From IMG/VR virus record IMGVR_UViG_3300021185_000846, positions 1-24,221 of that record: a stretch of DNA of 24,221 nucleotides, one strand, 5' to 3'. Source of the stretch: a virus. A program made the translations under genes and the position numbers. Below, in pieces: positions 15,498-21,237 of this stretch. The notes under the pieces are model-generated. The model saw only the letters and a list, made by a program, of their open reading frames with translations, ran no database searches and was not told the origin of the DNA. The number at the start of each line of letters is the position of its first letter. The stretch's first letter is position 1.

Positions 15498-15872
15498 ATG
15501 GCTGGTATCCTGGGGGAAGCTATTGAAGATATGGTTCGGGATGAAGTGTCGCGTTGGTCTGCCCAAGTTTTGCAGAGGTCAGTTGACGTACACGTAATTG
15601 AAGAGTTTGATGATGTCGTTGAAATAATCAATGACAGGGAAAGAGACGACGTAACAGTTATCGCTTGGACTGAGTTTGACAATATGTCAGTGGATGATTT
15701 CTACAGCTTCATCGAGAAACTCAACACTTCAAACGATGGGGTCTGGATAGAAGGGCATCACCCAGATGGTGAGAAGTCAGACTTATTCGACACATACGAA
15801 GGACATGTTGCGGACGACTACGCAATCTTCTTTGTCCATACTGTAACAACTCTTGGAGATAAAGATGCGTAA
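15498..15872 (+). CDS. Acidic protein, unknown function
   Basis: 124 aa, starting right after the stop of the basic protein, with GTGGGGAT as likely ribosome-binding site. Strongly acidic, with alternating strand/helix composition (VDVHVIEEFDDVVEII, DVTVIAWTEF, YAIFFVHTVTT), suggesting a small alpha/beta fold. No motif recognised. Overlaps the next gene by eight bases. Confidence 0.7.
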   Translation: MAGILGEAIEDMVRDEVSRWSAQVLQRSVDVHVIEEFDDVVEIINDRERDDVTVIAWTEFDNMSVDDFYSFIEKLNTSNDGVWIEGHHPDGEKSDLFDTYEGHVADDYAIFFVHTVTTLGDKDA

Positions 15873-16680
15873 AACTAATGAGCCTTTGAAACAATTACCG
15901 AACAGTGAGTACAAGGCAGACTATGCTGAGTACGACGAAGCTGTGCGTTCAGGCAACCTCGTTACTGATTATGACCCAGCAGGAAACATGTGGGGCATTA
16001 CAGAAAAAAGAACAGACCACGGCTCACAAGACAACAACGCAGACTTTGGTGGCTACCGACTAAGCGGGCCTTGGGGCAAGCAGGAAAGAAACCCACAGCA
16101 AGTCGGTTCTATTCGTCCTGACTACGATCCTCGTGCTGGAAGTAAGATGGTCAAGTCTGTAACAACAATCTACGACGGTGCTACTAACACCACAGAAGAC
16201 GGTTCGTCACGGACGGCAAACTACACAATCACCCACTGGGGTGGCGTTGGCGTTGCGGCTGGTTCTGGTCGGGGCGATATAGTTCCTGGGCTTTACTTGT
16301 ATTACACGCCTGTTCTCAACGACAGTTTGATTGTCCTTGAGGCACAGTTCTGTATTTACAGAGCGGCAAACACTTACGACATGCTTGATATGATGTGGCG
16401 TGTTGGCTCAGACTTCGACGTAGGTGGGTTCCTTTGGCGTGGGTACAACTCTGGGCCAGATATGATTAGACCCAAGCAACAGTTAAATTCATGGGGGTCG
16501 GGCATCACGCAACGAGTAGCGTGTGTGCTTAACTCCTCCAACTCAACTCATACGACAGGCCTCTACGGTGCTGGTGATCAAGTCTATTACCAGAGACGCA
16601 TGACTGTAACCGAATACGAAAACCCAAACCCCTATGGTGAGCCAGTAAATATCTGGACACCTCAATCAATCCACTTCTGA
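15865..16680 (+). CDS. Beta-rich, virion-appendage-like protein
   Basis: 271 aa from ATG 15865, which has GGAG six bases upstream; an upstream TTG (15853) would overlap that site. Residues 1-95 are polar and probably extended; from about 100 on the sequence is rich in Gly, Asn, Thr, Tyr and Trp with short strands (NYTITHWGGVGVAAG, PGLYLYYTPVLND, QRVACVLNSSNSTHTTG), as in tips of tail fibres or head-decoration domains. It sits among replication genes and between two basic proteins, which is unusual for a structural gene. No homologue recognised. Confidence 0.65.
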   Translation: MRKTNEPLKQLPNSEYKADYAEYDEAVRSGNLVTDYDPAGNMWGITEKRTDHGSQDNNADFGGYRLSGPWGKQERNPQQVGSIRPDYDPRAGSKMVKSVTTIYDGATNTTEDGSSRTANYTITHWGGVGVAAGSGRGDIVPGLYLYYTPVLNDSLIVLEAQFCIYRAANTYDMLDMMWRVGSDFDVGGFLWRGYNSGPDMIRPKQQLNSWGSGITQRVACVLNSSNSTHTTGLYGAGDQVYYQRRMTVTEYENPNPYGEPVNIWTPQSIHF

Positions 16681-16694
16681 TCAGGAGAAATCAA

Positions 16695-16850
16695 ATGCCT
16701 ACACGTAACTCTTACGGGAAGATGGCGACTGCCAAGAAACTTGGTAAGTCGGCAGTTAAGTCTGGTGCCAAGTCTGGTGCTAACCGAAAGGCCGCTGGTG
16801 TTAGAGCGTATGCTGGTAAGACAGCACGTAGACGTTCACTTAAAGCCTAA
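16695..16850 (+). CDS. Tiny histone-tail-like cationic protein, 51 aa
   Basis: AGGAG lies nine bases before the ATG. The product is Lys/Arg/Ala/Gly-rich with loosely repeated KSGAKSGA units, resembling the low-complexity tails of bacterial H1-like proteins. No Cys. Probably DNA- or RNA-binding by charge; function unknown. Confidence 0.6.
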   Translation: MPTRNSYGKMATAKKLGKSAVKSGAKSGANRKAAGVRAYAGKTARRRSLKA

Positions 16851-16855
16851 CTAGC

Positions 16856-17347
16856 ATGGAACGGCATCGTTGCCGTTCCTGCGACCAAATAAAAAACGCA
16901 GATCAATACTGGTACTATACTGATAAGCGCAGAGCGGAAGGTAATGTCAGAAGGGAAGCGTGTTGCAAGCCGTGTAGAATGGCTGACCGACGCAAGCGCA
17001 ACAGTTCTTTATCTGGCTACCTTAAAAGAAAAATATCACAACTTAAACATGCGCGTCGTAAACAAGGCGTGTATTTTGAACTGTCTCTTGATGATGTCCT
17101 CGACATATATAAGAGGCAGTTTGGTTTGTGTGCCTTAACTGATATGACATTAGAGTATGGTGCTATCCACAAGAACAAATGGGAGAGTAACAACTTATCT
17201 ATTGACCGCATCCGTGAAGATGAGGGATATACAAAGGACAACATACAGTTAGTAGTGGCCTCAATAAATTTTATGAGAGGGAGATTACCTTTAGATGTCT
17301 TCGTGGGATTATGCGGAAGAGTTAGCGGACGGGACAGCCGACGTTGA
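16856..17347 (+). CDS. HNH-like endonuclease with N-terminal four-Cys zinc finger
   Basis: 163 aa. Cys pairs at C6/C9 and C37/C40 form a zinc finger, followed by a basic helix. The C-terminal part (GVYFELSLDDVLDIYKRQFGLCALTD...LSIDRIREDEGYTKDNIQLV) matches phage HNH-type proteins that read GVxFxLTxEDxxxLxxxQxGxCAxTG...SIDRIDxxxGYTxxNIQLV. The usual HNH histidine is absent from this core, so activity cannot be taken for granted. Such genes are often free-standing homing nucleases. Ribosome-binding site is weak. Confidence 0.7.
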   Translation: MERHRCRSCDQIKNADQYWYYTDKRRAEGNVRREACCKPCRMADRRKRNSSLSGYLKRKISQLKHARRKQGVYFELSLDDVLDIYKRQFGLCALTDMTLEYGAIHKNKWESNNLSIDRIREDEGYTKDNIQLVVASINFMRGRLPLDVFVGLCGRVSGRDSRR

Positions 17348-17582
17348 CACCGACCTAGAGTTAGCGCAACGCCCTATGATGGGCGTGGTTAAGGATGATG
17401 GGTCGCCAGCAGAATTAGTAGCTCCGATTATTGAGATGATGCCGAACGGAATACTGGTACACTTCAGTCCTGAGAATAGAATATACATGAGCTACATGTC
17501 CGCGATGATGTTCTCGTCGGCCTTAACCGAAGGGGCTATGTCAGCCCTAACGATTGAGGTTGTTGATGAAGAGGAAGAGTAG
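17295..17582 (+). CDS. Small acidic protein, unknown
   Basis: 95 aa, overlapping the HNH-like gene by 53 bases. GGAG lies somewhat far (about 12 bases) from the ATG; a shorter start at the ATG of 17376 is possible. Very acidic at both ends (EELADGTADVDTDLE; EVVDEEEE). Small acidic phage proteins can mimic DNA or inhibit host proteins, but nothing here identifies a target. Last gene of the plus-strand block. Confidence 0.6.
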   Translation: MSSWDYAEELADGTADVDTDLELAQRPMMGVVKDDGSPAELVAPIIEMMPNGILVHFSPENRIYMSYMSAMMFSSALTEGAMSALTIEVVDEEEE

Positions 17583-17665
17583 CCGATCCGACACTTAGCA
17601 GTTATGTTCTCACCTCTCGGTGCGGGGTGTCTGCGTAGCAGTAGTCGGGCGATACGCCAGTCGGC
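17582..17665. other. Possible structured RNA or terminator region between convergent genes
   Basis: The 110-base gap between convergent operons holds nested complementary arms: GCCGA (17582-17586) with TCGGC (17661-17665), CCGAC (17588-17592) with GTCGG (17644-17648), CACC (17611-17614) with GGTG (17619-17622), and a small GCGATACGC hairpin. No clear U tract on either strand. Could be a transcribed structured 3' end or chance pairing. Confidence 0.3.
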
Positions 17666-17692
17666 AAAGCAAGCGTGAAGGAACACACCCCA

Positions 17693-18172
17693 TTATGAAA
17701 TGGCATCGTACCAGAATGGTACTGGTTGTCCTTTAACCCACTTAGCGAAGTGGGATTTTTCTTTACAGTAATACATTCGATAAGAAGCAACGTGGCTCTT
17801 CGACTTGTATTGGTCAGGCATACAGAGAGGTGGGATAGTGAAACCCCCCTCTCTAATATTGGGTGGTGGCTCAGTTAGATGACACATACGATACATAGTC
17901 TTGTGCGTAGTGTTATATCTCAACCAGTGTTGGCTCATTAACTCACACATGTGTGCATAAGCCCAACGATAATTACCTGATGTCAGACCACACCACTTAG
18001 TCATAGGGTGGTGGGGGTGAGCAATCTTATAAAGCCCATCGTGGTTTTCGCCGTGTTGTCGATGGACGGTTGATAACATTTGTCCAGTTTCAAGAAACAT
18101 TTTACTAACGTGCTTATCGCACAGATAGCTTGCCGACTTTCTTGGACACATGCTCAGGTGAAATATATTCAT
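17693..18172 (-). CDS. Conserved phage protein of the MNIF...CDKHVxKM type
   Basis: 159 aa from ATG 18172, with GGAG about 11 bases upstream; the longer frame starting 18205 lacks a site. The N-terminus MNIFHLSMCPRKSASYLCDK, then HVSKMFLETGQMLSTVHR, and the end KSHFAKWVKGQPVPFW are typical of a widespread uncharacterised phage protein family that I recognise by sequence but not by function. Rich in His, Cys and Trp, suggesting a metal site. Overlaps the HTH gene before it by 59 bases. Confidence 0.75.
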   Translation of the reverse strand: MNIFHLSMCPRKSASYLCDKHVSKMFLETGQMLSTVHRQHGENHDGLYKIAHPHHPMTKWCGLTSGNYRWAYAHMCELMSQHWLRYNTTHKTMYRMCHLTEPPPNIREGGFTIPPLCMPDQYKSKSHVASYRMYYCKEKSHFAKWVKGQPVPFWYDAIS

Positions 18173-18410
18173 GGTGTTTAATCTCCAACGAGTAACCCAT
18201 GACATTCAGTACAGCTTCGACACTATCAAGTCGTGCGCCATTCTGTTTCATCCATCTACTCATGGTTCGATACCCCAGACCAGCGGCGAGTTCAATGTCA
18301 GTTACATTAAACCCACCACTATCAATCAGTCCAAAGGTCTCCTTGAGTAAAGGATTTATGCGTAGGGTTGAGGGGTCAGGCCGAGGCCTTCCCCTTTTAT
18401 TATTTGTCAT
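18114..18410 (-). CDS. XRE/C1-like HTH regulator
   Basis: 98 aa. A basic N-terminus (NNKRGRPRPD) is followed by a helix-turn-helix at about residues 34-56 (NVTDIELAAGLGYRTMSRWM) and the ending DSVEAVLNVMGYSLEI, common in small XRE-type regulators that bind as dimers. The start overlaps the end of the upstream HTH gene by 11 bases, so the two are co-transcribed. Probably part of the lysogeny switch near the integrase. Confidence 0.75.
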   Translation of the reverse strand: MTNNKRGRPRPDPSTLRINPLLKETFGLIDSGGFNVTDIELAAGLGYRTMSRWMKQNGARLDSVEAVLNVMGYSLEIKHHEYISPEHVSKKVGKLSVR

Positions 18411-18825
18411 GCAGAGTTACCGCCTTTAATTTTTTACAAGCCTTAACCATCTCATCCAGAATTTGAGCATGAGATTTCTTGAAGACTAACGCGCAAGCAT
18501 GAATGTATTCAGATGCCTCGAAGGATATACCCTTCATAGGTTGGTATCGAACCGCAGTGTTGTCGATCTGCTTCCGCAGTGTTGCCGATTTGCGTTGGCC
18601 TTTGTGTCGAAATTTATTTTTAGATTGAGTTCTAATACGAAATAAATCGTCACGATATTCTTTGCGCTTCGGATCAAAGTTTCTGACGGTAGTCGGATCA
18701 CATTTAAGTAACTTAGCGACGGCATGATAACTCATACCCTCGTTTAATTTCTCTTGAAGAAGTATCAGTGCTTCACCATCCAAGAAGTTGTGCTTCTTGT
18801 GGGCCTTATGTTGTGTCGCTGACAT
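18400..18825 (-). CDS. Homeodomain-like HTH regulator
   Basis: 141 aa. Residues 18-50 read as a helix-turn-helix (LILLQEKLNEGMSYHAVAKL, then LKCDPTTVRNF), the recognition helix starting near DPTTVRN. The middle (55-85) is very basic, and the C-terminus is helical. GAAAGG lies about eight bases before the ATG. A promoter can be drawn upstream (TTTATA 18899-18894, TATATA 18876-18871, spacer 17). Its leader contains an 18-base sequence exactly complementary to the candidate small RNA at 20773-20866. Confidence 0.7.
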   Translation of the reverse strand: MSATQHKAHKKHNFLDGEALILLQEKLNEGMSYHAVAKLLKCDPTTVRNFDPKRKEYRDDLFRIRTQSKNKFRHKGQRKSATLRKQIDNTAVRYQPMKGISFEASEYIHACALVFKKSHAQILDEMVKACKKLKAVTLHDK

Positions 18826-18850
18826 GTTGCGAACCTTTCGTTTAGATATG

Positions 18851-18868
18851 TGGTTTGGTGTGTAGTTG
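18851..18868. repeat. Copy 1 of exact 18-bp repeat
   Basis: TGGTTTGGTGTGTAGTTG, identical to 20816-20833 and in the same orientation, 1,965 bp away. It lies in the 5' leader of the minus-strand HTH gene, 26 bases before its start codon, so in that mRNA it appears as the complement. Confidence 0.85.
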
Positions 18869-18870
18869 GA

Positions 18871-18899
18871 TATATACTTAACAAGCTAATAGATATAAA
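18871..18899 (-). promoter_or_regulatory. Probable promoter of the HTH operon
   Basis: On the minus strand TTTATA (18899-18894) and TATATA (18876-18871) with a 17-base spacer; each matches the sigma-70 consensus at four of six positions. It would start transcription near 18864, inside or at the edge of the 18-bp repeat. Confidence 0.45.
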
Positions 18900-18922
18900 A
18901 CAAGCATTAAATCTTATCAATA

Positions 18923-18951
18923 GTGTGACAATTATGTGTCAGAGATGTCAA
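18923..18951. repeat. Copy 1 of 29-bp imperfect direct repeat near integrase
   Basis: Matches 19109-19137 at 26 of 29 positions, same orientation. It contains TGACA-ATTATG-TGTCA, an inverted repeat. The two copies bracket the candidate attP core, as integrase arm-type sites do. Confidence 0.75.
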
Positions 18952-19029
18952 GTAGGGACACAACGACGTGTCTAACAGACCATTGATTTTACTAGGTTTT
19001 ATTTTCGGAAGACGTGTGAAGACGTGCTT

Positions 19030-19061
19030 TGGCTCCCCGGGACGGACACGGTAAATGTCCG
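19030..19061. other. Candidate attP core
   Basis: Within the 308-base gene-free stretch 18826-19133 beside the integrase, TGGCTCCCCGGGA (19030-19042) is a GC-rich island. Read on the minus strand, TCCCGGGGAGCCA has the form of a tRNA 3' end (T-stem end, 7-base acceptor strand, A73). It is followed by the inverted repeat CGGACA-7-TGTCCG (19043-19061), which could be the core site for the integrase. The two 29-bp repeats lie on either side. The placement is inferred; no attB can be seen here. Confidence 0.4.
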
Positions 19062-19108
19062 CTGTAACCCTTGCTGTGCCTAAAATTTCTACCAATTTTT
19101 GAAACCTC

Positions 19109-19137
19109 GTGTGTCAATTATGTGTCAGATATATCAA
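19109..19137. repeat. Copy 2 of 29-bp imperfect direct repeat near integrase
   Basis: 26 of 29 positions match copy 1 (18923-18951); it overlaps the last four bases of the integrase gene. TGTGTCA occurs twice within about 14 bases here. Likely integrase or excisionase arm-binding site. Confidence 0.75.
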
Positions 19138-20135
19138 AGAGGTGTCCGACTACTAACCACTACAGACCTTGCTCTGCTTTGGATAAAGCCTCTGTACCTC
19201 ATTGTCATGGATATGTCAGCGTGTCCTAAAAGATACTGCAAGTCACCCAAGTCAGCACCATTTTTTGCGGCGAGATATGCAAACGTGTGGCGCAAATCAT
19301 GTATCCTAATCGGTGGAATATTGAGGTGCATACATGCTCTCTTGACTGCCTTGTTCAAGGTAGCCGAAGCACTCTTGCTATCGTTCCATCTATTCAATCC
19401 ACGTTTAGGCCAAGCATGTTCGACTAGCTTAGTCACGTCGGGTGTCATGGGAATATCACGAGTGATAGTCTTCTGCTTGTTAGACGTGGTTCGACGTATC
19501 TTCACTACCTCTGCACGGAACGACGTTGGTTCGAGGCGAAGCATCTCACTAAGCCTTGCACCAGTATCAACCAACAGTAAAATCTGTGGGTAATAGTTTG
19601 GTTCTTTACGTAGGAAGTACATCAGTACGTCGTTCACCTGGTCAGCATCGAGATGAACATCTCTCGCGTCGTCAACGTAGGGCATCATAAACTTAGGACA
19701 CTTCCAACCATAAAGTTCTGACGCATAGTTCAGTATGGCACGTAGTTGGTTGAGGTATCTTCGGATGCTGTTTGGTTTCAGATGACCCATCGTGTTCACA
19801 ACATAAGTCTGAACCGACTGAGTTGTTACGTCGTCGAGCCTCGTGCCTTTCCAGTAGTCGCTGATGATATCTATCTTTCTATCCATGTCAGGGGATAGTC
19901 GGCCTTCCATCTTCTTGAAGCCGCGATAGTCTTCGATAGCGTTGTCGATAGTCTTGTTGGTCGGGCCATTAAAGTTACGTGTGAGTATCTGTTGCTCACG
20001 TTCGATACGTTTTTGCTCCGCCAGTTTCTTTCCGTCGGGATGTGCCACTGGTATGCGAGTGGTTTCTCTCACTCGCTTGCCAGCAAAGGTTCCGACTATG
20101 TGATATACGTCACGACGTTTCTCCAATTTTAACAT
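19134..20135 (-). CDS. int: Tyrosine-type site-specific integrase
   Basis: 333 aa, full length for a phage integrase. An N-terminal arm-binding region (1-60) is followed by a core-binding SAM-like domain (about 62-150) and the catalytic domain with R194 (TGARLSEML), a Lys near 220, H279-x2-R282 (IHDLRHTFA), H305 (LLGHADI) and the nucleophile Y314 (MTMRYRG). All catalytic residues are present, so it should be active and the phage temperate. It overlaps the LuxR-type gene by 26 bases and ends in a direct repeat beside the candidate attP. Confidence 0.93.
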   Translation of the reverse strand: MLKLEKRRDVYHIVGTFAGKRVRETTRIPVAHPDGKKLAEQKRIEREQQILTRNFNGPTNKTIDNAIEDYRGFKKMEGRLSPDMDRKIDIISDYWKGTRLDDVTTQSVQTYVVNTMGHLKPNSIRRYLNQLRAILNYASELYGWKCPKFMMPYVDDARDVHLDADQVNDVLMYFLRKEPNYYPQILLLVDTGARLSEMLRLEPTSFRAEVVKIRRTTSNKQKTITRDIPMTPDVTKLVEHAWPKRGLNRWNDSKSASATLNKAVKRACMHLNIPPIRIHDLRHTFAYLAAKNGADLGDLQYLLGHADISMTMRYRGFIQSRARSVVVSSRTPL

Positions 20136-20622
20136 GATTACTTTCCTTCAGTTTGTTGGTGGTAGTTGTGTATTGCTCAGGATGTATAGCCCAATCTTTA
20201 GGTAGCCCAGCATAGGTTTCGTACTCTTCTGCCGTGCAATGTTGTAGTGTGGTTCTGTAGTGGGCTACAATCTCACGTCGTTCAGACGTGTTGGTCTTTT
20301 TCATTATGCTTCTAACATGTACCTTGGCGGTGCTTTCTTGCACACCAAGTAACCTTGCGATCTCTCTGTTCGTTTTGCCTAGCGATAGTAACTGCATAGT
20401 TGCATGTTGTTTCTCTGTAAAACGTATAAGAAAATCCGCATTGCATGTATTCTTCGGGATAGTATCCCTCTCTTCGTGTGGTCTTTCCGATAACCCCACG
20501 ATTGAGGCACTCATTAACTCGAACGAGCTTTGTAGTAGTCTTATAGTGTCTTCTAAATGAGTTAATCTATTTTCTAATTCATAAATTGTGGTTGCCTTTT
20601 TTGTTGTTGTTTTTGTATTCAT
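20110..20622 (-). CDS. LuxR/GerE-type HTH regulator without sensor domain
   Basis: 170 aa from ATG 20622, with GGAG eight bases upstream; the longer start (20634) would overlap that site. Residues 13-46 form a short coiled coil, probably for dimerisation; residues 68-121 are a GerE-type HTH (FTEKQHATMQLLSLGKTNRE, then IARLLGVQESTAKVHVRSIM). There is no autoinducer or receiver domain. It lies directly upstream of and overlaps the integrase, so it is likely to be made together with it and may activate or repress integration or the lytic promoters. Phage LuxR-fold proteins of this size are uncommon. Confidence 0.85.
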   Translation of the reverse strand: MNTKTTTKKATTIYELENRLTHLEDTIRLLQSSFELMSASIVGLSERPHEERDTIPKNTCNADFLIRFTEKQHATMQLLSLGKTNREIARLLGVQESTAKVHVRSIMKKTNTSERREIVAHYRTTLQHCTAEEYETYAGLPKDWAIHPEQYTTTTNKLKESNHVKIGETS

Positions 20623-20634
20623 TATAGTCTCCAT

Positions 20635-20770
20635 TTAAGTTTGCCTCCTGAAAACGGTAAGAGGTCTTGACGAACATTCTCCTAATCGCTCGCCGTTCTT
20701 TCGTTGTTACATTGTGTTACATTATTAAGACACGTTATCTCACGTCGATAGACGTTTGTCTAGCTATATT
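20635..20770 (-). promoter_or_regulatory. Control region of the LuxR-integrase operon
   Basis: On the minus strand, TCGACG (20748-20743) and AATAAT (20726-20721) with a 16-base spacer make a plausible promoter, starting near 20714 and leaving a leader of about 90 bases. Two tandem TGTTACATT copies (20705-20713, 20715-20723) spaced exactly 10 bp, one helical turn, cover the -10 and start, as an operator would. TTAAGACA (20725-20732) and ATAGACGT (20748-20755) repeat motifs of the 11863-11900 region. Confidence 0.5.
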
Positions 20771-20772
20771 GT

Positions 20773-20866
20773 GGTTCAGCAAAACAAAGTGTATAGATGT
20801 AGTGCTGAACCTTCTTGGTTTGGTGTGTAGTTGTGGGGCAGATGGTGGTTCGTCTGCCCCATTTTT
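20773..20866 (+). ncRNA. Candidate small RNA with antisense linker
   Basis: Plus-strand structure in an otherwise minus-strand region: a 9-bp perfect stem GGTTCAGCA/TGCTGAACC (20773-20781 with 20803-20811, 21-base loop), a 23-base unpaired linker, then a terminator hairpin GGGGCAGA/TCTGCCCC (20835-20842 with 20853-20860) followed by ATTTTTAT. The T tract is only on the plus strand, and no plus-strand gene precedes it. The linker holds the 18-base repeat complementary to the leader of the HTH gene at 18825. A TATATT at 20765-20770 is close by, but I cannot assign a convincing promoter. Confidence 0.5.
20816..20833. repeat. Copy 2 of exact 18-bp repeat
   Basis: TGGTTTGGTGTGTAGTTG, identical to 18851-18868. 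Here it lies between the two hairpins of the candidate small RNA, on the RNA-sense strand. Confidence 0.85.
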
Positions 20867-21098
20867 ATATGATCGTCTTTTTACCACGAACATATTCATG
20901 CAACGGTAGCACAAACTCATCTGTTTCTTCGTCTGGTGTTATACCGCTTTCAATTTGATTACGTCGCAAGTCTGCAAAGGTCTCGTCGATCTCTGCTTGC
21001 GCTTCTGCTTCGGTGTTATAGATTTCTAGCAAGCCACTCTCTTGCCCCCATGCTTGATGTCCATTGCACAAGGTATCAATTACAATTACGTAAGCCAT
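20865..21098 (-). CDS. Small conserved phage protein MAYVIVIDT type, unknown
   Basis: 77 aa from ATG 21098, placed seven bases after GAGGAG; the upstream ATG at 21104 is too close to that site. Begins with a hydrophobic strand (MAYVIVIDTLC) then NGHQAWGQESG and an acidic helix (TEAEAQAEIDETFADLRR). I recall similar short proteins in marine phages but no function. Overlaps the gene before it by 23 bases. Confidence 0.65.
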   Translation of the reverse strand: MAYVIVIDTLCNGHQAWGQESGLLEIYNTEAEAQAEIDETFADLRRNQIESGITPDEETDEFVLPLHEYVRGKKTII

Positions 21099-21237
21099 CT
21101 CCATACTCCTCTTCCGTTTCAAAGTTTATCAGTTCAACTTTCATGCGATCATTTTTGTTTCTTTCGGGCATACCAAAATGCTCCCACAGATCGTCACATT
21201 CATCTCCATAAATGTAACCCCAAGTATTTTTACTCAT
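21076..21237 (-). CDS. Tiny acidic protein, 53 aa
   Basis: ATG at 21237, preceded by GGGAGAATGAAG and overlapping the previous gene's stop by eight bases; its end overlaps the next gene by 23 bases. The product begins MSKNTWGYIYGDECDDLWEH and is acidic throughout. No family recognised. The gap between its neighbours would otherwise be an unusually empty 130 bases in a packed block, which supports it. Confidence 0.5.
   Translation of the reverse strand: MSKNTWGYIYGDECDDLWEHFGMPERNKNDRMKVELINFETEEEYGDGLRNCN

Noticed and set aside
17295-17582. Anti-CRISPR or DNA mimic among the small acidic proteins
   Set aside because: Acidity alone is not evidence; no associated HTH gene of the Aca type in the usual position and no motif.
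17693-18172. Annotation as pyrimidine-dimer DNA glycosylase
   Set aside because: I considered it from a vague memory of the family, but the motifs of T4 endonuclease V-type enzymes are not visible; left as conserved unknown.
19099-19593. Plus-strand 164-aa frame opposite the integrase
   Set aside because: Lies entirely against a gene with complete catalytic residues; no ribosome-binding site or protein-like features.
20835-20866. Terminator of the minus-strand gene ending at 20865
   Set aside because: The T tract follows the stem only on the plus strand; on the minus strand the stem is followed by ACAACTACAC.
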